Source of the DNA: E44-bin88 sp034419075
GTDB lineage: Bacteria > Chloroflexota > Dehalococcoidia > Dehalococcoidales > BS750m-G39
DNA length: 64,000 nucleotides
Assembly (NCBI GenBank): GCA_034419075.1
Contig: DAOULR010000001.1
Location: forward strand, 12,235-76,234
Direction: 5' to 3'
The notes under the pieces: generated by a model
What the model saw: only the letters and a program-made list of their open reading frames with translations
Told to the model about the DNA's origin: nothing
Database searches by the model: none
Shown: one piece after another, positions 39,907 through 48,268 of the stretch
Position numbering within the stretch: the stretch's first letter is position 1
Layout: every line of letters starts with the position of its first letter
Position numbers and translations under genes: made by a program

Positions 39907-41400
39907 ATGGCAATTAAAACACCGCAGGAGTATATCGAGAGTATCAGGGATGACCGCGTGGTCTACTATCTCGGGGAGAGGGTCAAAGACGTTACCCAGC
40001 ACCCTTTTCTGAAGATTTGTATTGACTGGATGGCTACAGACTATGTCCTCTCGAATGACCCCCGATACCAGAGCCTACTCACCGAAAAAGATGAAGACGG
40101 TGAACTGGTGCCCTTCATCCTGAGTGCCCAGAAAAGCCGGGAAGACCTGCTCCGGCTGAGGGATATAGTGAAACTCATGGCCAGGGTTTGCTACGGCAAG
40201 CCGTCCGGGGCTAAGTTCGTGGGCAAGGATGGGCTGAATGCCGTGACCGTGGTCTCACAGCGCGTCGACAAGAAATACGGCACACACTATGCCAAAAACG
40301 TTGAGGCATATCGCCAATACCTGCAGAAAAACGACCTATCCCTGGCCATGGGAATGACCGACGTCAAGGGCGACCGGAGCCTGCGTCCCTCAAAGCAACA
40401 GCCCCACCAGGACTATTATGTCCACATAGTCGACGAGCGTAAAGACGGAATCGTGGTCAGAGGGGCTAAGATGCACATCAGCGAGGCCCCCCTTTCCAAC
40501 GAGATAATCGTTGTGCCCTGCCGGGCGATGCAGGAGGATGACAAGGACTACGCTGTTTCCTTCGGCATTAATGCCGATGCCAAGGGCATTACTATGGTCA
40601 GCCCTGAAGCAGAAACCAATGAGCCGGGTAATTTCTTTGACCATCCCATCACTGCCAGCGTCTATATTAATGATGCCCTCATCGCCTTTGACGACGTATT
40701 TATACCTAATGAAAGAATATTTTTGAAGAGGGAATGGGAGTTCGCTGGCGATATCGCCTATATGTTCGGCGATTTTCATCGCCTCAGTGCCGAGACCTAC
40801 AAAGCGGCCGAACTTGAAATCCTTACCGGCGCCGCCGTGTTGATGGCTGAATACAACGGGATTGACCAAGCCTCACACGTTAAGGAAAAACTCACTTGGC
40901 TAGCGCAATATACTGAGGCAGTTGAAATTCTGGGCAGCGCTGCCTGCGAACATTGTGTATCCGAACCTGATTCTGACCTAGTCTATCCCAACCCGATGAT
41001 CGCCAACATATGCAAGCTCTACTTCGCCGATAACTGGCACCAGGCTACCAAGTACGTTCAGGATATTGCCGGGGGTATCGTGGCCACCGTTCCCTCAGCC
41101 AAGGACTGGCAGAACCCGGTGACGCACAAACTAATGGAAAAATACTTCGGCGGTAAGGAGGGCATTCCTACCGAACACAGGCTCAAGGTTATAAAGCTGA
41201 TAAAAGATTCTACCTCTGTCTACGAAGACGTGCTCACTATTCATGCCGAGGGTTCCCCGGCGGCGCAGAAGCTTTCTATATACTCCTTGGCCGATTTTGA
41301 AAGGTATAAGGCAGCAGCCAAGAGAGCCGCCAGGATTAAGGACGGAACGGAACACCCCATCTTTAGCCAACTGCCAGAGTTCCCCCCAGGGATAGCCTAA
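39907..41400 (+). CDS. HpaB/4-hydroxybutyryl-CoA-dehydratase family flavoprotein
   Basis: A 497-residue protein of the family that contains 4-hydroxyphenylacetate 3-monooxygenase and the Fe-S flavoprotein 4-hydroxybutyryl-CoA dehydratase (AbfD). The FAD-binding core is recognisable in MGMTDVKGDRSLRPSKQ and HISEAPLSNEIIVVPCRAM. AbfD ligates its cluster with three Cys and one His. Here the His is kept (GDFHRLSAETY), but the Cys seven residues later is Tyr and one of the CxxxC pair is missing (RVCYGKPSG). A canonical cluster is therefore unlikely. It could be a monooxygenase-like or cluster-free dehydratase/isomerase; the anaerobic context favours the latter. Confidence 0.75.
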   Translation: MAIKTPQEYIESIRDDRVVYYLGERVKDVTQHPFLKICIDWMATDYVLSNDPRYQSLLTEKDEDGELVPFILSAQKSREDLLRLRDIVKLMARVCYGKPSGAKFVGKDGLNAVTVVSQRVDKKYGTHYAKNVEAYRQYLQKNDLSLAMGMTDVKGDRSLRPSKQQPHQDYYVHIVDERKDGIVVRGAKMHISEAPLSNEIIVVPCRAMQEDDKDYAVSFGINADAKGITMVSPEAETNEPGNFFDHPITASVYINDALIAFDDVFIPNERIFLKREWEFAGDIAYMFGDFHRLSAETYKAAELEILTGAAVLMAEYNGIDQASHVKEKLTWLAQYTEAVEILGSAACEHCVSEPDSDLVYPNPMIANICKLYFADNWHQATKYVQDIAGGIVATVPSAKDWQNPVTHKLMEKYFGGKEGIPTEHRLKVIKLIKDSTSVYEDVLTIHAEGSPAAQKLSIYSLADFERYKAAAKRAARIKDGTEHPIFSQLPEFPPGIA

Positions 41401-41449
41401 TTCGGCCCGTGACTTGTTTGGTTATTTTTTGATTGGAGGAGGAAAGCCA

Positions 41450-42310
41450 ATGGAAATCAAGAAAGTCGGTGTGGTCGGTTGCGGGTTGATGGGTAGTGGT
41501 ATCGCCCAGGTCTGTGCCCAATCAGGCTACCAAGTAGTGGTCTCGGAAATAAACGATGACCTGCTGAATAAAGGGCTGGCATCAATCAATGCCCGGCTGG
41601 CTAAAAGTGTGGAAAAGGGGAAGCTCTCCGCTGAGGAAAGGGACAAAGCCCTCAACCGCATTAAAGGCACTACCAATAGTCAGGACTTCTCTGACTGCGG
41701 TCTAGTAATAGAAGCCATTATTGAGAAGGTGGAGCCGAAGAGGAAGGTATTTGCCAAGCTGGATAAAATATGCCCCAAAGATACCATCCTAGCTACGAAT
41801 ACGTCGGTCTTATCCATAATTGAAATCGCCGAGGCAACTAAGCGGCCGGACAAGGTGCTGGGGCTGCACTTCTTTAACCCGGTGCCAGTCATGGAACTGG
41901 TAGAGGCAATCAAGACCATCGCCACCAGTGAAGATACTCTTAGAATTGGCACTGAATTCGTTAAGTCCTTGGGAAAGACGGCCATTATCGCCAAGGATAC
42001 TCCGGGCTTTGTGGTCAACCGCCAGCTGGAACCTTTCCTAAACAATGCTATCCGCATGCTGGAAGACGGCGTTGCCACCAGGGAAGACATCGATGCCGGC
42101 GTAAAGCTGGGGCTAAATCACCCCATCGGCCCTCTAGAGCTGGCCGATTTAATTGGCCTGGACACCGTTTACTTTGGCGCCATTGACATGTATGATAAAT
42201 TCAAAGAGCCCCAATATGCCCCGCCCGTTCTGCTGGGCAAGATGGTTGCCGCCGGCTGGCTGGGGCGTAAGACCGGAAAAGGCTTTTACGATTACGAAAA
42301 ACCGGCCTGA
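41450..42310 (+). CDS. 3-hydroxyacyl-CoA dehydrogenase (Hbd/PaaH type)
   Basis: A 286-residue NAD-dependent enzyme that oxidises (S)-3-hydroxyacyl-CoA. The Rossmann motif is GVVGCGLMGSGIAQ, the catalytic His lies in LGLHFFNPVPVMELVE, and the C-terminal domain has GFVVNRQLEPFLNNAIRML and GLDTVYFG. The ATG at 41450 is preceded by GGAGGAGGAA; an upstream start would add 12 unrelated residues. A copy of its last codons occurs at 43897-43944 beyond the next gene. Confidence 0.93.
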   Translation: MEIKKVGVVGCGLMGSGIAQVCAQSGYQVVVSEINDDLLNKGLASINARLAKSVEKGKLSAEERDKALNRIKGTTNSQDFSDCGLVIEAIIEKVEPKRKVFAKLDKICPKDTILATNTSVLSIIEIAEATKRPDKVLGLHFFNPVPVMELVEAIKTIATSEDTLRIGTEFVKSLGKTAIIAKDTPGFVVNRQLEPFLNNAIRMLEDGVATREDIDAGVKLGLNHPIGPLELADLIGLDTVYFGAIDMYDKFKEPQYAPPVLLGKMVAAGWLGRKTGKGFYDYEKPA

Positions 42311-42370
42311 GTACGGATTAGGTTAGGGTTAGGGGCATCTTAACGACACCGGGAGTTCTTAAGGTGAGCT

Positions 42371-43891
42371 ATGGAAGCATTTTTTTGGTGGACTGATGAG
42401 CAGAAAAAACTGGCTGTCGAAGCCAGGGAGTTTGTCGATGACCTGATGCCCAGGGCTGAGGAGGCTTCCTGGAAGAAAGAGTTTCCCCGGGACATCGCTG
42501 ATCGCATCGCCGGTAGAGGGTACTTCGGGGTTGGCATAGCCAAGGAGAACGGGGGTATGGGGCTGGGTATAACCGGGACCTGCATTGTTAACGAGGAGGT
42601 CAGCCGTATGCCGGCTTTGGGACCCGGTATATTCACCTCGGCTATGCTGGGAGGGGTTCATCAGATTACCGAGTTCGGCACCGCTGAGCAGAAGGCCAGA
42701 TTCTTAGCCAGGGTGGCTAAGGGGGAGCTGGGGGCAGTCGCTCTTACCGAGCCCTTTGTCGGTACCGATGCCGCTGGCATTGAGACTACCGCCCGGCGTG
42801 ATGGCGACCGGTATATAATCAACGGCAAGAAGAGGTTCGTGACCGGAGCCGGCACCGCCAGCCGGTACATGCTCTACGCCCGGACCAGTGATGACGCCGA
42901 AGCTGTACGCCACAACCGCCACCTTACCGGCTTCATCGTGGAAAAGGGGATGCCCGGCTTCACTATAGAAAAAATAAACGAACTGATTGCCCTGGATAAT
43001 ATTCACAACGGCTATCTGAACCTGGATGAGGTGTCGGTGCCGGCAGATAACCGTGTCGGAGATGAGGGCCAGGGCTGGCAGATAATGATGTCGGGGCTTA
43101 ACTATGAACGGTTAATCTGTGCTACACTGGCGGTTGGCGGCTTTCGCGAACTGCTTAAAAGCGTGGTTTCCTACGGGCAAAGGCGCGTCCAGTTCGGCCA
43201 GCCGACGATAAATATTACCACCAACCAGTTCAAGATTGCCGACATGCTCACGGAACTTAAGCTGGCCAGACTAGCCACCTACTACGCCGCCCACCTTATG
43301 GATTCGGGGCAGCCAGCGGTGGTAGAAGCCTCTATTGCCAAGCTCTACGGTGCTGATATGCTCATGCAAGCCAGCGTGGAGGCGACTCAGGTGATGGGGG
43401 GAGATGGTGCTACCAAATTCTATCCCCTGGATAGAATAATGAGGGAGGCCAAGACGGCTCAGATAGCCGGCGGCACCAGCGAGGCGATGAAGCTCCTTAT
43501 TTACCGGATGGGACTAAGAGAAATGGCCGAAGAGCTGAAGATGCCGCACCGGGTCATCCACGAGGAGCTGGGGGTGCCTATGCCGACAGCGGAGCCGGCT
43601 AAACAACACCAGATTGATGACGATAAGCTGCTGGGGGTGCTGGCCGAAGACTACCGGGTCAACCCAGGTCTGTACATGAGCCGGGAGGACTTGAAAGCGC
43701 GGTTTGACGTGGAGGATAAAGAATTAGACCGGGTACTGGTATCTCTGGAAGAGAAAGGGCTGGTTAAGCTGTACCGGAGGCGCGGTGCGATTGAGCTGGC
43801 TAAGGCGACCTACCAAGGGCTGAAGAAGGCTAATTCAGCAGAATACTACCGGTGGTTCCCACCGAGGGTCAGAAAAGAAGATATTTTCTAG
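42371..43891 (+). CDS. Acyl-CoA dehydrogenase with a C-terminal winged-helix-like extension
   Basis: A 506-residue protein. Residues 1 to about 390 are a complete acyl-CoA dehydrogenase (ALTEPFVGTDAAG, MMSGLNYERLICATLAV, QVMGGDGATKFYPLDRIMRE). The usual catalytic Glu before GTS is Gly (IAGGTSEAM), but Glu in NYERL fits the isovaleryl-CoA-dehydrogenase position. Residues about 416-486 add a segment that reads like a winged helix (YMSREDLKARF, DRVLVSLEEKGLVKLYRRRG). I know no standard acyl-CoA dehydrogenase with this tail. It is flanked by copies of the hbd 3' end. Confidence 0.85.
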   Translation: MEAFFWWTDEQKKLAVEAREFVDDLMPRAEEASWKKEFPRDIADRIAGRGYFGVGIAKENGGMGLGITGTCIVNEEVSRMPALGPGIFTSAMLGGVHQITEFGTAEQKARFLARVAKGELGAVALTEPFVGTDAAGIETTARRDGDRYIINGKKRFVTGAGTASRYMLYARTSDDAEAVRHNRHLTGFIVEKGMPGFTIEKINELIALDNIHNGYLNLDEVSVPADNRVGDEGQGWQIMMSGLNYERLICATLAVGGFRELLKSVVSYGQRRVQFGQPTINITTNQFKIADMLTELKLARLATYYAAHLMDSGQPAVVEASIAKLYGADMLMQASVEATQVMGGDGATKFYPLDRIMREAKTAQIAGGTSEAMKLLIYRMGLREMAEELKMPHRVIHEELGVPMPTAEPAKQHQIDDDKLLGVLAEDYRVNPGLYMSREDLKARFDVEDKELDRVLVSLEEKGLVKLYRRRGAIELAKATYQGLKKANSAEYYRWFPPRVRKEDIF

Positions 43892-43896
43892 AGAAG

Positions 43897-43944
43897 CGGC
43901 ATAGGGCCGGAAAAGGCTTTTACGATTGCGAAAGACCCGCATAA
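43897..43944 (+). pseudogene. Relic of a second hbd 3' end
   Basis: Sixteen codons including the stop read RHRAGKGFYDCERPA, matching the end of the dehydrogenase at 41450-42310 (GRKTGKGFYDYEKPA). At DNA level 42273-42306 and 43907-43940 agree at 31 of 34 positions. It is the tail of a duplicated hbd, left behind after the acyl-CoA dehydrogenase gene came to lie between the copies. Confidence 0.75.
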
Positions 43945-43965
43945 AGATAGGAGGGCTTTAGACAT

Positions 43966-44637
43966 ATGTCGGAAACAGGGGAATACAAGGAACTTCTAAA
44001 AAGACTGGAAAAAGCCGAAAAAAACGCCCAGATAGCCAGAGATTGGGTTGAGATTTCTAATCTGCACGGACGTTATAATCACCTTTGTTTAGGCCACTAT
44101 TGGGAAAAAATCTGCGATGAGCTTTTTGCCAAGAAGACCCCCGGGGTCAAGGCAGAGATAGTTGAGAGCGGTGTTTTCCACGGCATTGAGGGCGTCAAAA
44201 AGGTTTTTATAGAGATGCTGGGCAAGCTCTATAACTACGAAGGGAACTGCGCCATCCACGAGCTGACGACGCCGGTTATTCAGATACAACCGGATATGAA
44301 AACAGCCAAAGGGATGTGGTTCCATATCGGGCTTAACACATTTCTTGATCCGGTCAAGGGCGTGATTCCCATATGGCAAGTTATAAAATACAACCATATC
44401 TTCGTTAAAGAAGACGGACAGTGGAAGTTCTGGGACTACCGGGCTCATCTGATGCTACGCAGTTCCTACGAAAAGGCATGGGTTGAAGAACCAGTTATTC
44501 AGGGTAGTACTATCAAGGGCGCCAAGGAAGCCGAAGCGCCCAAACCCGATGAGCCGACCAGTTTCCATCAGCCCTACCCCGGGAAGAAAGGATACTGGGC
44601 AGGCCTGCCACTGCCACCGGAATACATTGACCTTTAG
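43966..44637 (+). CDS. SnoaL/NTF2-fold protein, BaiE-like (copy 2)
   Basis: A 223-residue protein with the same plan as the one at 22696: N-terminal coiled helix (LLKRLEKAEKNAQIARDW), cone fold with Tyr37 (HGRYNHLC), His98 (CAIHELTTPV) and Arg159 (WDYRAHLML), then a 50-residue Pro-rich tail (EAPKPDEPTSFHQPYPGKK) absent from copy 1. It faces the second Old-Yellow-Enzyme gene, repeating the SnoaL/Old-Yellow-Enzyme association. A dehydratase or isomerase role is inferred from the fold and neighbours. Confidence 0.68.
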   Translation: MSETGEYKELLKRLEKAEKNAQIARDWVEISNLHGRYNHLCLGHYWEKICDELFAKKTPGVKAEIVESGVFHGIEGVKKVFIEMLGKLYNYEGNCAIHELTTPVIQIQPDMKTAKGMWFHIGLNTFLDPVKGVIPIWQVIKYNHIFVKEDGQWKFWDYRAHLMLRSSYEKAWVEEPVIQGSTIKGAKEAEAPKPDEPTSFHQPYPGKKGYWAGLPLPPEYIDL

Positions 44638-44692
44638 GCTCGGCCTTTATCGGTAAGATAACATTGAGGGGCTTGGGTATAAGTGCTACGGT

Positions 44693-46780
44693 CTAAATAG
44701 CACGAGCAATGCGCGCCCCATCGGCAATAGCATCTACTATCAGGTTTGGCTCCTTGCAGTCGCCAATGGCGTGGATTTCCGGGGCTAAACCCTTCAGCTC
44801 CTTGATAAGCTCTGTATTTGGCTGCAGGGGCAGCGCTGTCACTATCGTATCGGCTTCGATGGTCTGCCTCTCCCCATCCTTAGTCGTGATGGTCAGCCCT
44901 CTGTCGGTTATCTCCTCATAGTTAACCCCGGGTATCATGACTACCCCCTTTTCATCCAGCCAGTTAAGCAGGTGCGGCTTGATGAATATATCCAACAACC
45001 CGTCCCCAATTTCCTCGGCCGTGTCCACTATGGTCACCTTCCTGCCTCGCTTAACCAGAAACTCAGCGGTCTGGCAGCCCTGTATATTACCCCCCATGAT
45101 AACAACCCTTTTACCTAGGGGCATCCAGAACCTAGTCAGCCATCTCAGCATCTTGGGGCTCAAGAACCTCAGGAAGCCCTTGAGCCTCTGGTGTAGAGCC
45201 TGGCTGGTGACTACATTACGCCTATCTATTCCCGGCACCTCCGGAATGTTATGTGTCCCTCCCGCGGCGATGATGAGCACATCGGGCTTGACCTCTTCGA
45301 CAACTGACCGGTCTACCTCTTTACCCAGTTTTACCTCGACACCCAGCTTGATAAGCTGGGTTCTGTAGTATTTGACCAGGCCCAAGATATCCTCCCGGTC
45401 AAACCCCTTCACCAGGGCCGCCAGCACTGTTGAGCCGCCGAACCGGGGCTCTTTATCGTAGAGTATTACTTCATGCCCCCTCAAGGCGGCCACCTTGGCC
45501 GTCTCCATCCCCGCCGGCCCGCTGCCGACCACCATAACCCTTTTCTTCTTCTTGGCCGGTTTAAGCTCGTATTCCTTCTCTTTGCCTATAGCCGCGTTTA
45601 CCTGGCACAGCGGCGGGTTACCGTGTTCATTATTATCAAAGCAGGTGGTACAGCCGGTGCAGGGGCGAATATCCTCTAATCTGCCTTCAGCAAGCTTGTT
45701 GGGAAGCTCCGGGTCGGCCATCAGACGCCGGTTGAAACTGATGAAGTCTACGGCACCACGGCGTAGCAATTTCTCACCGAGTTCCGGGTCAAGTCTGCCT
45801 ATGGTAATGACTGGTATTGATACTACCTTCTTAACGGCGATGGCTGGAGGCACCCAGCCCCCCACCCCGTGACGGCTATCATCAACCTCTCCTCTCAATG
45901 GAAACGGGGTTTCCGGATAAAAAGCGATATCGGGGAACTGGGTGCTATCACGTTTAGCGGGATCTTTGGGCTTGTTATAAAACTCAACCCTCACGTGAAT
46001 AGCATCGGCACCGGCGGCTTGCAATATTTGGGCAATCCCCTGGCACTCCTCAGGGGTTATACCTTTCTCCAGCCCCGGCTCGGCGCCATTAATAAGGGCG
46101 ATGATGGCAAAGTCCTGGCCGTTGAGCCTTTTTACCTCTTTGATTATATCAACGACAATCTTGGCTCGGCTTTCCAGGCTGCCGACACCATAGGCGTCTT
46201 GGCGTTTATTCCAGGCGCGAGATAAGAAACTATTCAGCAGGTGATTACAGCCGGCATTCAGCTCTATGCCCTGAAATCCAGCCCTCTTAGCCCTATTCAC
46301 CAAGTCGCCGAAGGCTTCTACAATCCCCTCAATCTCAACAACGGTCAGCTCCCGGCAAGGGGCTAAATGAGGGAGAGGCAGCTCGCTCTTGCTCAATGAT
46401 GAAGCGGCTAACGGCTCCGCTCCTGCCTCTGCCAGAAACGGCGGTAACATCGGGCCTAAATGAAAGGTTTGTACGAAGGCGGGGCAATCATGTTTTCGGA
46501 TAGCCTCAGCCAGTCTGGTCATATCGGGCAGATATTTATCATCGTTCATCAGGTATCCTCGCCCGGGCGGGACACCAAGAGGGGCCGCCCCCACCGTTAC
46601 AATACCAGCGCCACCTTTGGCTAAAACCTCGTAGCTATCTATTACTCCTTGCTGGATATGACCATCTTCCCAGGGATAAAAGCCCAGCGTTGAGCCTGTC
46701 TTTAATAGACGGTTTCTGGTGCGTACCGAACCTATATAACCGGGTTCCAGGAGCTTACGAAACCTTCTGCTGCTAGGCAT
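44693..46780 (-). CDS. Old-Yellow-Enzyme/2,4-dienoyl-CoA reductase-type Fe-S flavoprotein (copy 2)
   Basis: A 695-residue paralogue of the protein at 20557: FMN barrel (KLLEPGYIGSVRTRNRLLKT), 4Fe-4S cysteines (CTGCTTCFDN ... PLCQVNAA, about 370-390), FAD/NAD domain (MVVGSGPAGMETA) and second nucleotide motif (VIMGGNIQGCQTAEF). It is divergent in the barrel loops (LGFYPWEDGHIQQG instead of LYWHDDELHMN), suggesting a different substrate face. GGGAGGTATAT lies before the ATG. It follows the DRE-TIM lyase gene on the minus strand with a 48-base gap, so both may share a transcript. Confidence 0.88.
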   Translation of the reverse strand: MPSSRRFRKLLEPGYIGSVRTRNRLLKTGSTLGFYPWEDGHIQQGVIDSYEVLAKGGAGIVTVGAAPLGVPPGRGYLMNDDKYLPDMTRLAEAIRKHDCPAFVQTFHLGPMLPPFLAEAGAEPLAASSLSKSELPLPHLAPCRELTVVEIEGIVEAFGDLVNRAKRAGFQGIELNAGCNHLLNSFLSRAWNKRQDAYGVGSLESRAKIVVDIIKEVKRLNGQDFAIIALINGAEPGLEKGITPEECQGIAQILQAAGADAIHVRVEFYNKPKDPAKRDSTQFPDIAFYPETPFPLRGEVDDSRHGVGGWVPPAIAVKKVVSIPVITIGRLDPELGEKLLRRGAVDFISFNRRLMADPELPNKLAEGRLEDIRPCTGCTTCFDNNEHGNPPLCQVNAAIGKEKEYELKPAKKKKRVMVVGSGPAGMETAKVAALRGHEVILYDKEPRFGGSTVLAALVKGFDREDILGLVKYYRTQLIKLGVEVKLGKEVDRSVVEEVKPDVLIIAAGGTHNIPEVPGIDRRNVVTSQALHQRLKGFLRFLSPKMLRWLTRFWMPLGKRVVIMGGNIQGCQTAEFLVKRGRKVTIVDTAEEIGDGLLDIFIKPHLLNWLDEKGVVMIPGVNYEEITDRGLTITTKDGERQTIEADTIVTALPLQPNTELIKELKGLAPEIHAIGDCKEPNLIVDAIADGARIARAI

Positions 46781-46828
46781 AAATATACCTCCCGTAGTTA
46801 CCCCGCTATAGAGAATAGGCTCACGGCC

Positions 46829-48064
46829 TCACTTACTCTGAAGAATCCCGCGGGCTATCGTTTCAAAGACGTCATCAGGAATAGACCACTTGCGTATGGA
46901 GCCTTCGTTCTTAACCGCCTTCACAATCTCAGCAATCTGCTCCTTGGTTGCCGAGAGCCCCAGCTCCTCCAGTTTCCTGGCCACCGCCGTCTTGCCGGTC
47001 ATTTTGCCCAGAACGATATTGTAACCCTTTTTCCGCCCGATCATCTCAGGCAGACAGATGAAAGGAGCAAAGGGTCTATCGGTATTCTTCAAGCGCTCAA
47101 TCGAGTCAACCACCATGCCCGATTCAAAGTCATACTGGTTGGCCCCGGTTACGGGCTTATTCATGGGAATAGGTATTTTGGTCAGGTCGGAAACCAGCTG
47201 GCAAACTGGATAAATCTTATCAAGCTTGATACCGGTATCAACACCGAGAAGCATTTCCAGGTCCAGTGCCACTTCCTCGGTAGCCGCATTGCCCGACCTC
47301 TCACCGAGGGCGTTTATTGACGTGTGAACCACTGACGCGCCTCCGGCCACTGCTGCCAGCATATCCACGGTAGCCAAGCCATAATCATTATGGGCATGCA
47401 TTTCTATGGGAGTGTCACCCACCCATTCCCTCAACTTGCCGATGATATAGACTGTAGTCCAGGGCAGACTAAAGCCGTGGGTATCAGCGATAACCACATG
47501 GTCAACCCCGGCGTCATTAACCAGGCTCTTATACATCCGTTCCAGGAAAGGCATCGGCGCCAGGAAATCATCCCAGGGCATGGTGGCAGTGAAGATGCCG
47601 TTCTTCTTGGCGTAGGCGGCCACTCTGACCAGCCTTTCCAGCATGTCATCCTCGCTCATGCCAAAAAAGACCTTATTCAACCAAGGGTTGCCGGCACACT
47701 CAATAACGACACCGTCGGCTCCAGACTCCAGGGCATTATCGATTTCCCACTCGTTCCAGCGGCAGAGGAAGAACACCTTAGCCTTTCGGGGCATCTTGAC
47801 CATCTCCTTAGCCACCTCTTTATCCTCATCGGATACGATGGGAAATATCTCCACACTATGGACTCCCAGTTCGTCCAGCGCCTTAAAGATGCGTATTTTT
47901 TCATCGGGGCGCAGGGCAACATGGGGCGCCTGCTCCGCCTCTCGCAGAGTCACGTCATGGATATAGACCCTGTCAGGCAGGTGGAACTGGTTCCTTACCT
48001 CGTCCAAATAATTGAAGTCCGTTATCCAGTAGTTATCGGTCAACCCGGAGAGTTTCTTCTTCAT
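46829..48064 (-). CDS. DRE-TIM metallolyase (HMG-CoA-lyase/isopropylmalate-synthase family)
   Basis: A 411-residue TIM-barrel enzyme with the metal-binding opening IHDVTLREAEQAP, the second metal motif EMHAHNDYGLA and NALGERSGNA. The family makes or breaks C-C bonds next to a CoA thioester or keto acid. The N-terminal motif has RE where HMG-CoA lyase has RD, as in many synthase/aldolase members. The C-terminal part is short, without the leucine-feedback domain of LeuA. In this catabolic setting it may act as an acyl-CoA lyase, but citramalate- or homocitrate-type synthesis cannot be excluded. Confidence 0.78.
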   Translation of the reverse strand: MKKKLSGLTDNYWITDFNYLDEVRNQFHLPDRVYIHDVTLREAEQAPHVALRPDEKIRIFKALDELGVHSVEIFPIVSDEDKEVAKEMVKMPRKAKVFFLCRWNEWEIDNALESGADGVVIECAGNPWLNKVFFGMSEDDMLERLVRVAAYAKKNGIFTATMPWDDFLAPMPFLERMYKSLVNDAGVDHVVIADTHGFSLPWTTVYIIGKLREWVGDTPIEMHAHNDYGLATVDMLAAVAGGASVVHTSINALGERSGNAATEEVALDLEMLLGVDTGIKLDKIYPVCQLVSDLTKIPIPMNKPVTGANQYDFESGMVVDSIERLKNTDRPFAPFICLPEMIGRKKGYNIVLGKMTGKTAVARKLEELGLSATKEQIAEIVKAVKNEGSIRKWSIPDDVFETIARGILQSK

Positions 48065-48170
48065 CCAGTTACCCCCTATAAATTGCTACGATTGAAAGTA
48101 TATAAGATTCATCGGCAAAAAAAAAGATAAAAAATTAACAAGATAATAAATTAACAATATACGGAGTAAC

Positions 48171-48199
48171 TTGACGCCGCTGATGGCGGCAGTTATTAT
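48171..48199 (+). promoter_or_regulatory. Promoter with palindromic spacer before the nitroreductase gene
   Basis: TTGACG (48171-48176) and TATTAT (48194-48199) are 17 bases apart. The spacer is filled by GCCGC-TGATG-GCGGC (48176-48190), an inverted repeat well placed for a repressor. The gene starts 70 bases downstream. Confidence 0.5.
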
Positions 48200-48268
48200 T
48201 TGCCCATACCTATTTATCCAAAAACGATTGAACCGCTTCACCGGAAATAACACCGCAAAGGAGACGAG

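Noticed and set aside
41401..41449. Upstream extension of the 3-hydroxyacyl-CoA dehydrogenase
   Set aside because: The added residues are not family-like, and GGAGGAGGAA points to the ATG at 41450.
42317..42335. Telomere-like TTAGGG-type repeats upstream of the acyl-CoA dehydrogenase gene
   Set aside because: Only about three imperfect units in a 60-base gap; no sign of a linear end, and chance or local slippage explains it.
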